DNA of 64,000 nucleotides from Rhea pennata (taxonomy: Eukaryota > Chordata > Aves > Rheiformes > Rheidae): assembly GCF_028389875.1 (NCBI RefSeq), contig NC_084668.1, positions 16,449,993 to 16,513,992 on the forward strand, written 5' to 3'. Position numbers and translations under genes: made by a program. Positions within the stretch are counted from its first letter, which is position 1, and every line of letters begins with the position of its first letter. Under the pieces are notes generated by a model. It saw only the letters and a list, made by a program, of their open reading frames with translations. It searched no databases and was not told the origin of the DNA. Shown here one piece after another: positions 14,501 to 25,950 of the stretch.

Positions 14501-15756
14501 TTAGCATCCAATTATTCTCAAGCGCTTATACTCTCCAAGGAAGCAAGTTACCTCTATTTTAACTCTGCTTAGGATCTATTTGCTCACACGCGTAAACCAG
14601 TCTTGCAGGCACTATATCTCGTGTACACAGGCAGAATGGTAAGCCAGGAAAGAGTACTAGAAGCATGAAATAATGCAAATTCCCAGGCAGGGAGTTGCAT
14701 GGCTTCCAACTTTTACAAGAGATAGGGAGGAGATAGTCAAGTGAGAAAGGCATAAAGCATGTCTGAAAAAGAAGATGATTTTCCCCACCCCCATCTAAAA
14801 GCCTGTCATGAAAAATGTGCCTCATGGCACATCAGTCAGCTGCATAAACCATTAGAGAATGCTATAGCCCATTGAGCAGCTAGCTCTGATCCGTGAGACC
14901 TATGGGTATGACGATCCCGGGAGGGCTGTGGATATTCAGCTGATTTGATGGCAGGCCCTGCTTCTCCCTAAGATGAGCCCATTCCTTCCCTCCTTACCCC
15001 TGTCACCACCACCATGGATAGACACAAAGAAAGAGAGGCTGGCTGCATAGAAGACATTGGCAATATCCATGGGACAGGCAGGATGCATACCTGAGCCAGG
15101 CTGCTCTCGGATGAGTGCACTGGCTTTCCTTAGCAGAGCACAGAAGCCCATGAAGGGGAAAGAAGAAATGGGGCAAAAGCTGTTTTGTTCAAGATTTCAA
15201 CACAGGTGACAGGATCTGTGTCAAAAATAGATATGGGTATCAGCCAAGTCTAACCTTGCAAACCTTCCTCATGCAAGGATCCTTTATTATCACGGGTAGC
15301 AGGACTATCCTGGGCTGTAAGGTTATCTGCATATCAGAGCTTGATCCCACAAGCTGGAGTCTTCAGCTGCTGCCTGCGGTTGTATTGTGTTAAATACAAA
15401 TGTTGCTGTATATATTACTGTATGGAAGTTGCCTGCCTGAAAATACAGGAACTACTTTAAATTGTAATCAGATGGGGAGAAAAATGCCCTGAGGTGGCAC
15501 TTTGTGTTTTGGCGAGGTTGTGTATGTTTCATTCTCCCGTGTAGTGGATGGAAACTTCCCTGGCTCAGCCTCAGCCTGTACTGAGGAACATTTCTGCAAG
15601 GCTGTAGCAGCTTCCACTCAGCAGTTCTCCCTCCAGCTAGTGCAAGTGGGAGCCTGGGCCCAATGGTAAGCCTGCACAGCTCCTGCTATCCGTCCCGCAG
15701 GACAGATCAGGTGGATCAGGTGGGGTTGCCTCCTGCCACGTGTTCGTAGTGACTTA

Positions 15757-16086
15757 AGTTGTATTTTTAAAAGCAAACGGCATGTGAAATACTCCTCCCC
15801 CCCTGCCCCGCATCATTTCTCCTTGCAAGTGGGGATCACGGTGCCTGCCGGGGGGCCCAAGGCCCCCATGCCCATAGGTGCCCTGCTCCATGGAGCAGTG
15901 CCTGGACTGCTGCCATGCCACATCCGCACGGCCCTGAGGCGGGGGGTGGTGGTGACACCCTCGGGCTTGCACACGGGGCTGCAGCCGGACGCAGCCCCCC
16001 ACTTCCCCGGGGCCTGCCGGGGGGCGCCGCGCCCGCCCGCGCAGCCCCCGCGCCCGCCCCCGCGCAGCCCGGCGCGCACGTCTCAC
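15757..16086 (-). other. Open frame continuing past MARCHF4 exon 1 donor (intron read-through)
   Basis: The MARCHF4 exon 1 reading frame stays open for 110 codons into the intron, up to a TAA at 15754-15756. The translated tail is rich in Arg, Gly and Pro and resembles no MARCH protein. It departs from the conserved RING-CH finger immediately after the second zinc-binding cysteine. I therefore treat it as intron inside a CpG island, where stop codons are rare, and not as coding sequence. Confidence 0.6.
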
Positions 16087-16563
16087 CTGCTCGGGCCCCT
16101 GGAAGCAGATCCTGCAGAGCGGGGTGCGGATGCCGCTGTCGACGCTGCTGCCCAGCGAGTAGCGGTCCTCGGCCTTGCCTTTGGCGAAGTCGTCCGAGGA
16201 GGTGCTGCTGGGCAGGGAGGCGGGCGGCTCCCCGGCGGGGCTGCCCCACTCCTCGGCGGCGGGGCTGCCCGCGCCGCCGCCCGCCGCCGCCCGCCAGCCG
16301 GGCCCGCGCCCCCCGGGCGCCGCGGCGCCGCCGGCCGCCGCCGGGCCGCCCGCCGCCGCCTCTGCGCCGCCGGGCATGGGGAGCGGCGGCGGCGGCGAGG
16401 GCGGCGGCGGCGCGGGGGGTCTCCGCAGCAGGAAGACCTTCAGGTCATTGAAGAGCATGCGGCAGCGGCACTTGAGGAGGCCTTGGTTTCGCAACATCTG
16501 TCTCGGACGGAGGAGCCCGCAGCAGCAGTAGCAGAAAATGACCGCGCCGGGTGGTATTAACAT
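16087..16563 (-). CDS. MARCHF4: MARCHF4 coding exon 1: membrane-associated RING-CH E3 ubiquitin ligase, N-terminal 159 residues
   Basis: MARCHF4 is a Golgi/endosomal transmembrane E3 ubiquitin ligase; family members ubiquitinate membrane glycoproteins to drive their internalisation and lysosomal degradation. The exon encodes 159 residues. The start chosen (ATG at 16561-16563) is the first in-frame ATG and matches the N-terminus known in mammals. Residues 23-50 (MLRNQGLLKCRCRMLF... to LLRRPP) and 130-159 (KAEDRYSLGSSVDSGIRTP, then LCRICFQGPEQ) are the conserved blocks that separate MARCHF4 from its close paralogue MARCHF9. Cys150 and Cys153 are the first two zinc ligands of the RING-CH finger; the rest is on the next exon. 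Residues 51-112 are a Pro-, Gly- and Ala-rich low-complexity stretch. The exon ends in phase 0 at a CAG|GTGAGA donor. The neighbour, SMARCAL1, is divergently oriented as in mammals. Confidence 0.93.
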
Positions 16564-16850
16564 GTGCCTTTCCTGGGCAGGCGGGGACGGCGGGCGAAAG
16601 AGGGGGCAGGAGCCGGGCGCCCCGCGGCCGGGGGGCTCTGCCGGGGCCGCAGCGCTCCGGCGGGGGGCTGCGCTGGCGGCTCGGAGACCGGCGAGAAACC
16701 CCGGGAGGACGGCGGGGCGGCAAGCGCCGCCGGATCCAGCGAGGCCGAGGGCAGCGATAATAAAAATAAAATCCGACTCGGCGGCCCTGGGCGCGGGGGG
16801 GGGGGTTATTCCCCGTCTCCCCCCCCGACGGGGCGAATTCCACAAGTTTG
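16564..16850 (-). promoter_or_regulatory. MARCHF4: Probable MARCHF4 5' UTR / core promoter
   Basis: This is the GC-rich segment immediately upstream of the MARCHF4 start codon. The reading frame is open back to about 16845 but contains no upstream ATG in that frame, so it is most simply 5' UTR. The transcription start cannot be placed from sequence alone. Confidence 0.55.
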
Positions 16851-17394
16851 TTTAGAAATGAGCGGGAGGCGTAAAATCAGTGTCCCACGCCCCCGGGGTC
16901 TGGGGGGCGCGGGGCGGCACGGCGGCTTTGGGAAATCGGTGCGATGCTCTAGGGAGAAAACCCCAGATCAGCTCTCGCAACTCCTAAGCCTGTAAAAAAA
17001 CCGGATCCACGTCTCCAGTGGGTGTGGGGAAGAGGGAGAATATGGTTCTCTCGACAGTATTTGGCATCGCAAGTAATTTCCCTTTTATCTTCTGATTCTT
17101 TTTTTTTCCAGTTAAAAAATAAAACCCAACCACACTTGCCCCGCTGTGCACTCAGACAAAATAACAGCGAATGGGGCTAACAAAATGCAAAATTGGTAGC
17201 TGTTGTTAGTATCAAAATTGCCTCTTTGACAAAAAAGACCTTCACATTGTTTGTAGGAAAACACCCTACATTTCCAACACTGTACTCTCAGGTGGCTTCA
17301 GATTTCACCATTGCTTTTGAAAGATTTCATTGTAAATATTAAAAGTCCCGAAAGAAATAATTAGCATTCAATGAGCTAAATCCCAGATGCACTC

Positions 17395-17450
17395 ATAAAT
17401 ATATATAATAATATATATATTATATATATTTTAATATATATTTATATATT
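17395..17450. repeat. TA-rich microsatellite
   Basis: About 55 bases consist almost entirely of alternating A and T, with short interruptions. It lies about 0.85 kb upstream of the MARCHF4 start codon. Confidence 0.9.
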
Positions 17451-18026
17451 CTGACCTTCTGTATTCCAGCAGCTGTCTGGACCACGCCAAAAAAAATCAG
17501 AGCGAAATTGGTGAGGGAAGGTGGCTGAATTATTCCCTAAACTGTTACCATCCTGGACCAAAAAACCTGTCAAAATCGGATCTATTCTTTGCTTGTAATT
17601 GACTGGGGAAACGTGGATCTTACATGGTCACGTTTCCTTTCCTCCTTTCACAAAACAGGAACGTCATCAAACGCATTGGCAGCTTGTACAGACCATTGTG
17701 GATGGCGAGGCGGCCAGGGCTCTATCAGCAACTGCAGGGACCTCCTTTTGATGCATTGGACGAGGCTCCTTCTTTCTCTCCACCACCGTCCCCACCTTCA
17801 TTTTCCTCCCCTTCTGTCCTCCTCCTCTGACTGTTGTTCTCTCTCACAGGCATTGACATTCAACCATTGCAAGTCTGTCGCACTCTCTCTTGCAGGGGGG
17901 GAAAAATCGGATCAGATAATTCTCTTCTTCCTCCTAAAAGGCTCCGATAGAGCACAATGCACCAGACACACAGGGAAGCATGGCTTATTTTTCTTGCGGC
18001 TCCTACCGTTTTGGCAACATTGAGCT

Positions 18027-18048
18027 GGTGTGTGCGTGTGTGTGTGCG
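18027..18048. repeat. (GT)n microsatellite
   Basis: A short, slightly interrupted GT dinucleotide run with two GC interruptions. Confidence 0.85.
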
Positions 18049-18329
18049 CCTTTCTCTATCACCAGCCTCCTCTCAGCTCTCCCATCCGGCTTGCAGTGAT
18101 GATGTTGCTGTTGCTATCTCCCTTGGATGCAATGGGGAACGCAGATTGTTTGCAGTGCAAGCGGGGATTTGCAGGAAGGGAGGGGTGTAACGTGGCCGTG
18201 CTCTCCTCCCTTCCCCGGCTTGCGAAAAAAAAAGGCCAAAAAAATAAAAAAGAAAAGAAAAGCAAAAGGAGGGATGTCGGGGGGGGGGGGAAGACTCGAA
18301 GGGAGAAATGGGGCCCTCCCCACTTCTGC

Positions 18330-18640
18330 TGCCGTGGGCTGCCGACTGCTTGCAAGAGCCCACGCCGGGGAGGAGGGGGGCCGGGAGGAAGGGGCTGGGC
18401 GGCCGCTGCGGCTTCAGCACCGCGAGCTGCGGACAGCTCCGGCGGGCGCGGCGCGGGCGCGGCCCCGCGGGCGCGGCCCCGCTGGCGCGGCCCCGCGGGG
18501 CGCGCACCCGGCCCGGCGCGGGAGGCCGGAGCCCCCGGGCGCGTCCCGCGCCGAGCCCCCGCGGGAAGCGACCGCCCCCGGCCGCAGAGCGGCGACTGCA
18601 GGATTGAGCCCTCGGGTCTCAAAGGAGCTGGAAGGCAGCG
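18330..18640. promoter_or_regulatory. Second CpG island upstream of MARCHF4
   Basis: A discrete, extremely GC- and CpG-rich segment lies about 1.8 kb upstream of the MARCHF4 start codon and is separated from the exon 1 island by ordinary sequence. It includes three tandem copies of a 14-base unit (18457-18498). It could be an alternative MARCHF4 promoter or the start of a divergent plus-strand transcript; a donor-like CCG|GTATGT follows at 18681. No protein can be assigned: ORFs in every frame are Arg, Gly, Pro and Ala composition artefacts. Confidence 0.6.
18457..18498 (+). repeat. 14-bp tandem repeat, three copies
   Basis: The unit gcgcggccccgcgg occurs at 18457-18470 and 18485-18498, and with one substitution at 18471-18484. 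It is itself highly CpG-dense and partly self-complementary. Confidence 0.9.
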
Positions 18641-20344
18641 CGGTATCGCGGCCTGCTTAATAAGAAGCCTCTGTGCTCCGGTATGTTTTCAGCCTGGTTT
18701 TCACCTCCCATTGACTGTTGCAGGGACCTATGAAATAAGGAAACTTTGAGGGGCAGGTGGCAGCAATCAAGTCTTTGGCGATTTCTCAGGCAAAGGTGCC
18801 TGCTTTACAGGTTCTCAGCAGGATGCAGAAATCCCACGAACAAACTTTTCCTTAGTAGATTAATTAGTTGCAAAGGATTTCATGGTTTAATAGGTATGAT
18901 AATCAATATTCTTCATTTCACTCCAGCAGTGTTTGTTCACTGATAGATTTGTTTTGTTTCAGGAGAATATATTTCAGTAGAAATACGGGTTTCTTTTAGC
19001 CCAGTTAAGGGTAAATCTGACTGAACACTATCATTTAATTAGAGATTTGCTAAAGGTAACCAACAGCAGCCAAAGCTAATAATTTTTGCTCTCTTCAAGC
19101 TATTTAAAAATTTTAAGTAGCGGCTGCTGGAGGCCTGTAGCTTTCCTCTGCACAGTGTGGCTTTCTCCTCATTGTCCTGTTAAACGCATCCCTGCCCCTA
19201 GATAAATGCAAGGGGCAAGGTGTTTCTCCACTGTCCTCACCATGCCAGCTAGGAAAGCTGACAAAGGCACCTGATTTGATGTGGACCAAAAGTATTAATG
19301 ATATGGATGATCTGAAGTCTTGCAAACTGTGCAGTCTGGCTTACAGCAATTGATTTAAGTCAGGGTCCAGTGAACATCCTCCAGAAGAGATATGCCTTTT
19401 GATGACAAAGACGTGGGCCTGGATCTGATATCATGTCAACACTGCTGAAATTTAAGACTCCTTAATTTAGTTTCTCCATAGGCTCTTTGAGGGGTGTTTC
19501 AAACTCCTGCTTTGAAAGGATGCAACATGCAGCAACTCCTGGGCCAGATTCTCTAGCTGGTCAGTGCATAGGGTATTCAGTAGTAATGACCAATGGATAG
19601 GGAATCTATTGTCACTCAAAGGTTGTTTCAAGCCCTAGACAACAATTTGAAATTGTCTCCCTTGTTACAAAACGTGACATGCATAACCACTGTGCCATGA
19701 TAAGCAGAGGAATCTATGTTGTTACCTAATTAAAAAGAGAGCAAAACTGATTATTTGCTACAGGAAAATGAAACCAGCACATGCAATTAATTTCCAGCAA
19801 ATAAATTACACATCAGGATACTGCAAAGTTAAAGCATTCATCATTGCAGCCTGCCATTTCTCAGAAAAGCTGGGTAGATTTGCCAGTGTGGATCTCTACA
19901 ACATACTGAAGGCTTCTCAGAATTTCACGTGTCTAATGGGGTCATTAGAGAAATCATAATGGAAAGAGCAGTTTAGGGACTTCCTGAACATGAGACAGGC
20001 TGGCCAGAGGCTGAGTCTCTGTGCCACCTTCTAGTATGGCTTTCCATTCCCCTGATTTTTATTGCCCTCATCTCATTTTCTTGATGTCGCCAACATTTTC
20101 AGAATGGTTCCATCAATAACAAAATTGGAAAAAAGAATATATTGTTGTCATCCGTTGCTTGTATAAAGCATCCTTCATCCTTCCCCTCTTGCCAATGCCT
20201 GGCTTTTCAGAAAGGATATGCTCAGGATAGAGGAGATATTTGTATTTTACTCTGGGTTTTAATGTATGGGCTGTGTGCCCGGAGAGTTGAATGGCTGATA
20301 AATGTGACAAAATAAATAAAACAAATAATAAATCGGAGGCACTC

Positions 20345-20430
20345 CATATGCTTCCCAGAGGTGAGTGGGTACTATTATTCCTCTTTCATTGAATGGGAGA
20401 GCGGCCAATCTTTTCACACTTGGATGCTAC
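20345..20430 (+). mobile_element. Possible MIR-like SINE scrap
   Basis: The segment gtgggtactattattcctc followed by tttcattgaatgggaga is reminiscent of the MIR core (a tri-nucleotide ATT block, then a line of pyrimidines and a gatgggga-type stretch). It is very diverged and could be chance. Confidence 0.25.
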
Positions 20431-21541
20431 ATTCAGGTCCCTTGATATGGATCAAGGTGCCTTGCTTAAAATGCTCACATTGGAGAGAGCTGGCCCAAGT
20501 CACTTCAGTTAGGGCCCACTGAGAGCAGGGGGGCTGTCAGGATGGCAATGCAGGTGGCCTAACTTTGCTCCACAGGAAGCAATGTGGAGCAGATGATGTG
20601 CAACACCTTCTCCGCTTGTAGAAGAACCCGTCTCATGGAGTTTGGACTCTGTGCCAGCTTCCTGATAGTTACGATGAATTCTAGGTACGAAACATATTGG
20701 AGGCACCAGCTCTGGGCACAGACTACTCCTGCTGCTCTCAGGTACACCAGCAGCAAGAAAAAGCTATGGAGCTCTCAACTGGAAGTAGGGAAATGTTCCT
20801 CTTGATTCTGGTTACATTTGACCTCCTGACTGAGAAGTCTGAGCTCTGCAAAGTCTGGGAAGGAGAAATGACCATTCCCTCTGCAGCTTGTTGAAGAGGA
20901 GTGAGCAAGTAGGGACTGAGAGGGTTAGAGTCGCCCTCTAGTCATGCTAGATCAAGTGGATCAAGGTGTTGCACAGCACAGAGAAGCACAGTCCACCTCA
21001 AGATTTTGCAAAGCTTTAGCTAGCTGTTGATGATATGTGACAGATCTTCCTTCTAATAAGAACGGTCTTGTGCTTTTCTTCCTCCCCTTCAAATTAGGCC
21101 AGGATTCTGGCATGATAATCTCTCTCACCCCCTTTATTATTGTTAATAGCAGTAATAGCAAAAATAATCCTTATTAGCAGCACAGCATATCTCGTCATCT
21201 AAGTTGCATACAGATAGTAAGCTTGGGAAAGAGCCACACATCCTACAGAGCACTCATCCAGGCTGGGCCTCAGCATCAAGTCTGCTGCCATCCACACCAT
21301 CAGCAATCAAGGCCATTGAAACAGGGGACCTCTATGAAGATCTGATGCCCTCCAGAAAGGGAGCGCTCTTGCCCAGGCATCTCAGAGCAGACCTGTGCGC
21401 GCATTTGTGAATCCTGTGACAGGATGGTCAGTCCCACAGCAGATATTCAAACTCTGATCTTCTTGAGCAGAGTATGCGCCCATTGACCCTTAGCTACTAC
21501 CTCAACAGGGAGGAAAGGAGTATCGCTGTTAATATACCTTC

Positions 21542-21617
21542 TCTTCTCTGCTCTTCATCTTTCTATACAAGCCCTAGTCTTGTAGGGCTTGTATAGAAAC
21601 AAGCAGAGCAGACAGGA
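21542..21617. repeat. Long inverted repeat / pre-miRNA-sized hairpin
   Basis: Perfect 17-base arms (21560-21576 and 21583-21599; left arm tttctatacaagcccta) flank a 6-base loop, gtcttg. The pairing continues outward without any gap through the bases at 21542-21559 and 21600-21617, with only a few mismatches (21559/21600, 21557/21602, 21555/21604, 21546/21613) and one G-T wobble. That gives about 31 paired positions of 35. Size and shape resemble a microRNA precursor, but an inverted duplication by template switching is an equally good explanation. It lies in intergenic DNA. Confidence 0.85.
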
Positions 21618-24600
21618 AGAAAGAAAGAGGGTGGCTAGAGCAGGAAATGATACTTGATCTGCCTATGCATTTGGGGAAATCAACCATACCAAAAATCCCT
21701 TTCTTTGACATCAGGCCAGAGATTAAGAAAATGGCAGGGACAGAGAGAAGATAAATGCAAGCAGGGAAACTTCTGTGTGTATCAGCCTAACGGCTTGAAC
21801 ATGGCATACCAATCATAGTGCTTGAGCATGTGTGAGAGAGAAGATATAAATGCTTATGTGGACAGCCAGCATCAGAGAGACAGAAAGCTATTAGAGAAAC
21901 ATCCCTTTGTTTTCCATCCCTCAGGAAGTAAACAGTTACCTAAACGCATTTTCACACCAGCCTACTCGGTCAATATCTGCACTGTGTTTCCTACTCCACT
22001 TACAGCTCCTTAATGGTGCAGAGGAGCTTTGATTGCCATGACACGGGGCCCATTCCTCCGGCAAACCATTATTTAAATCCAGTCCATCAAAGGTTTCTAT
22101 TGCTCTCTCAGCAATTGGGAGCTACTCATCAGCTGAGTACCCCTCTGATTGCTTGTCACAGCCAGACTTCCCGTTTCTTTTTCCTGGATGGATATACTAA
22201 ATAAATCTCAAGTGATATGATTACTGTAACTCAGCTGACAAACCTTGTGGGCAGACACAGCCAGGGGCTGGAGGAGGGTCTGTCACATTTTCTTCTGTCT
22301 TTTTTCCTGTCTGGGCAGTTGCAAAGGATGCTGCTGCTGGGAAGAGGGACTGAGCAGGTGGGGGTTGCACATGCTTAGAGGATCTAGAAGTAATCCCTAT
22401 ACTGACTGGAAAGATTTTCTCAAAAGAGACCACAAATAATTTCTGGAGAGCAGCACACTGCTGCCTTGGGCTGCAGCAAAAAGCAAGGTACTTTGCTCTC
22501 AGAGAGTCCCCGTGCTCTTGCCTTTCTCCTCGAAAAGAGATCAAACTGCCATTTGTTCTGTTCCTGCTAGGATCATAGTATGCATCTGGGCTGCTGAAGA
22601 GCAACTATTCTACTTCCACCACAGCTTTCTTGCTGCTGAGGAAAGAAAAGGAATTACTCTTTTTGAAAATTTGTGTATAGCCTTTCAGGTGCAATAGGAG
22701 CCCAAGCAGAGAAGCACAATTGCACATCTATTTTTCCTTGCGTTTTGGCTCCTATTGAGCTTTCTCTGCAAGCAGTGTAGGAGCCCTCACCTTTCCTCAA
22801 ACCTGCAAAATGACAGCATTTCTCTTCAGGACTAGACAACCATGAGCATGAGACTTTCCTTTTATCAAGCCCTACACTAAATCCTGCCATAGGAGTTTCT
22901 CATCCCCTTGGATGACTTGCCAGAACTGTGACTTGAATAGAGTAGATGCAATGGATGATGCATTTCAGGATAGTTCTAGAAGGCATTTGGTCAAATGCTT
23001 TTAATTATCCAAGAATGCAGTAATTGTTATGAAATTCCAAACCTAAAAGAACCTGGAATTTAGACACTGAAAAACAAAGAGAAAGCATATAATCACTGAT
23101 CCCTTGGGTATTTCCACTGTTCTCCTGAGTCAAGTCAAACTTGTTTAAAGTCACTAACTGTATTCTCAGATGCATTGGATATTTCAGTGACATGCAGCAG
23201 TCCTAGAATTTACTTTCTCTTGTCTGACATGGGATTCAGAGAAAAAACAATGTTGTTAAACAAGCTCATTAAAGGTTCATCCTCAGAGATATATTGTGTT
23301 CTCCAAATCAAGGCAAGCTGAGAAGATCTAGCATGTCATCAGACATTTGCTAGCTAGCAGGATTCATGATCAGGCACAGTAACACTGAGGATATTCCCTT
23401 TAGGATTATCATGACTACAGTGTAGTACAACTCTGCCTTGCAATAAGGTCTTGGTTGCAGCCAGCTGCTCACCTTCTCTCCCATGGTGAGACCCAGTATA
23501 CCTGGCGTTATAAGGTTGGAAGATTGAAGGATCCACTTGTGGCACAAAATGGTCATGAGTGGTGACATGTTGCTTGGATGCCCAAGAAATGCTGAACCTG
23601 TGAATCGTGTGCTGAGGTCACTCTTGAGTTACCACTCTGCTACAGTACAGTGAACAGCTCAAACATTATAGAGTGTTTTCTCTAAGTCTTGCAAATTCAT
23701 ATCTTAGGATTTAACATATTAGGGTGACCATATGACTTCCTTAGCTACAGCAGGTTGTTTCTGGACTAGCAAGCAGACGTTTACATGCTGCATAAGAACA
23801 ATGCAGGCAGGGAAGTCACTTACAAGCTAGATAATCTTATTAGTTTTATCTGAAAAGTAGATGAATCTCCAGGCTGGCAGGGGTTGAGGTCCAGATATGA
23901 GGATAAGGCCACTTAAAGTCTCTTCTAAGTAACTCTTATCATATATAGAGGATCTTGGGAAGGAAGGAGATACTGGAGGTTGAAGAAAAACATGAGTGGA
24001 GACTATTGCAGGACATCTTAGTTTTTCCCTATGCTGAAGATGCACTCAATGCACATACACCAGCTTCACATGATTTTCACAGCAGAAACGGTCAATAGGT
24101 TTCCAGCTTTGCTTGGAAATGTTACTGAGCTAACCCACAGTATGTCAAGATAAAATATTGCCTCCATCCTCTTGAATATGCTCCAGTGCACATCAGAAAT
24201 ACAGAAGACCACAGAAGCTAACAAGTATGAGATGATTTCACTGGCAGATATCATTCTTCCTGGTGATTTCTCCCCACACTTTTGCACAAAGGATAGGTGC
24301 AGTGTCTGCTGATGAAAGACCTGAGGGCTCTATCAGGAAGAGATCAGATAAGGATAAGAGGACAGTGTGGATTTAAAGGCAGGGCTGTAGGACATGGAGT
24401 ATTGCTGGAGATGAAAGCAGAGAGAAATGCAAGAGCAGTGAGTGGGGAAAGTTAATGGATTTACACCAGTGGAAGCAGAGCTGACTTTTGACCCTTGCAC
24501 TTCTAAGGAGGATCCCCAAACACTGTATCAGCAGGTAGACCTTGGCCTGAGAGAGAGGCATCAGCCTGGTATCTGGCCCAGACATAGCATTTAAAAGGTA

Positions 24601-25859
24601 GCCCAAGTGCTATGGTGAACCACTCTCCCTGGGTTTTAACATGTGAAGTGAGAGACTCTATTACCTCAAAGTGATGGCCTAGATTTACCACTTCCTTAAT
24701 GGACTTCATATTAATTAAAGAGAGATTTCAAAAGCATATATATTTTTCTGCTGAGATAACTAATTGATTTAGAATAAGATTTATGTAGTTAAGGGGTTTT
24801 ATAATTACATTTTATGGTGGGGAGAAGGATCCTGTTAGGTGCTGAACACCTTCTGGAAGATGTTGAGTGCCTGGGTTTCCCAATGGGCTGAACCCTCTCT
24901 GCTAAGGAGTTGGAAATCTTCTTGGTTCCCTTGGATCCTACAGCTGTTAATGACTTGGCCCTGTTAGACTGAGGTACTTAGTATCTCACAGGATCAGCCT
25001 GCCAAATGGTAACCCTCAAAAATGCTTGTTTCAGAGCCAAAGTTTGCATGTAGGCAGCTCTTCCCTGTTCTTGAAGGGGCTTCTCCTTCCTAGTGGGCTT
25101 CAGCTATTTCTATTGATGTTTTTTAGCATTCAGGTCACAATCAGATCGTAGTGGGGATGGGCTGGCTCCAATACCAGCCCCTTTCTCTTCAGATTAATGG
25201 AGTTTCTCTGCATCTTCCTCCCAAACACTTGATCTCATTCCAGAAGAAGGGAAAAACACAACACATTAATCTGGAAAACATTTTCCTCCCTATATTTTCC
25301 CCAAAGTCATGAAAAATGGGCATAAAAATGACCTTCCCTTCCTGGGATCTGTCTCCTGGGGGATCTGACAAGCTGCAGTCAGTGTCTGCCTGGGCTGGAT
25401 ATGAGCCAGCAGCTGCCCTGAGAGTATCGCTAAAGCCTTAGCCCTGGCAGTCCATAGCAAGCCTTAGAGGCTAAGGTCATAAAAAGTCCCAGCCCCACAG
25501 AAATCCTGATCTTGTCCAGCCTCCTCATTGCTCACTGTCAACCAGAGATTTTCCCCTCCCCAAATCAGGAAACTATATCTGGGCATCCCTCTGTTTCCCT
25601 AACCTCCCCATTGCCTGCGTTGTCTTAATCAAAATAGGAAACACCCTCCTGTGAGCCCTAACCTCCATATCATCCTTATTCCTCATCATCACCCCAGACC
25701 AGGATCTTGTCTCCAAGGCTCAACAGCAGGTCCCAGCTGTGGCCTATCCAGAGCTTTTTACCACACATTCAAGCCTTCCTGACCATATGTAATGGCTTAA
25801 ATAGAGGTTTGGCCCTAAGAGCACTTAAGCTACATGGGGAAGAGCTAAAAATCCTTTGA

Positions 25860-25950
25860 TTTCTATAGGGAAACTGAGGCACAAGGAGATGTAACCACCT
25901 CTCATTTGGGAGAGGAAACCTCCTATTCAAGTCAGCAGCAAAGCTGACTA
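25860..25950 (+). mobile_element. Possible MIR-like SINE fragment
   Basis: The stretch gggaaactgaggcacaagg, followed by a weakly similar continuation and gtcagcagcaaagctgact, resembles the conserved MIR 3' part (aaactgaggcacagagag, then a gtcagtggcagagc-type block). It is short and old. Confidence is limited because this motif is easily mimicked. Confidence 0.45.

Larger units (their letters stand above)
1..16086 (-). other. MARCHF4: MARCHF4 intron 1 (5' part, runs off the left edge)
   Basis: This stretch lies downstream, on the minus strand, of the MARCHF4 exon 1 splice donor. The donor reads CAG|GTGAGA on the minus strand, with the GT at 16085-16086. The next expected exon would encode the rest of the RING-CH finger, and I find no such reading frame on the minus strand here, so exon 2 must lie beyond the left edge. 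That fits a very long first intron, as in mammals. The interval contains two CR1 LINE remnants, an A-tract with GA repeat, and many short chance ORFs without recognisable similarity. I see no other gene in it. Confidence 0.75.
15830..16950. promoter_or_regulatory. MARCHF4: CpG island covering MARCHF4 exon 1 and its 5' flank
   Basis: Base composition changes abruptly from AT-rich surroundings to strongly GC-rich with dense CpG. The segment contains the whole first coding exon and about 390 bases upstream of the start codon. It should be the MARCHF4 promoter and 5' UTR region. A short poly-G/poly-C run sits at about 16795-16827. No clear TATA box can be assigned; an A/T-rich patch at about 16756-16770 is present but unremarkable. 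Limits are by eye. Confidence 0.8.
16996..18330. other. MARCHF4 upstream flank, no gene seen
   Basis: This is AT-rich to neutral DNA between two CpG islands. It holds a TA-rich microsatellite, a pyrimidine-rich stretch at about 17760-17830, a short GT repeat and A-rich or G-run sequence at about 18225-18292. ORFs of 144 codons or fewer here show no recognisable domain. Confidence 0.6.

Noticed and set aside
15784..16560. Long plus-strand frames (up to 258 codons) opposite MARCHF4 exon 1
   Set aside because: They are antisense shadows of a stop-poor, GC-rich exon; the minus-strand translation carries the clear MARCHF4 signature.
18030..18749. A 239-codon plus-strand frame through the second CpG island
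   Set aside because: Its composition (Arg, Gly, Ala, Pro) simply reflects CpG-rich DNA, competing frames on both strands are similarly open, and no domain is visible.
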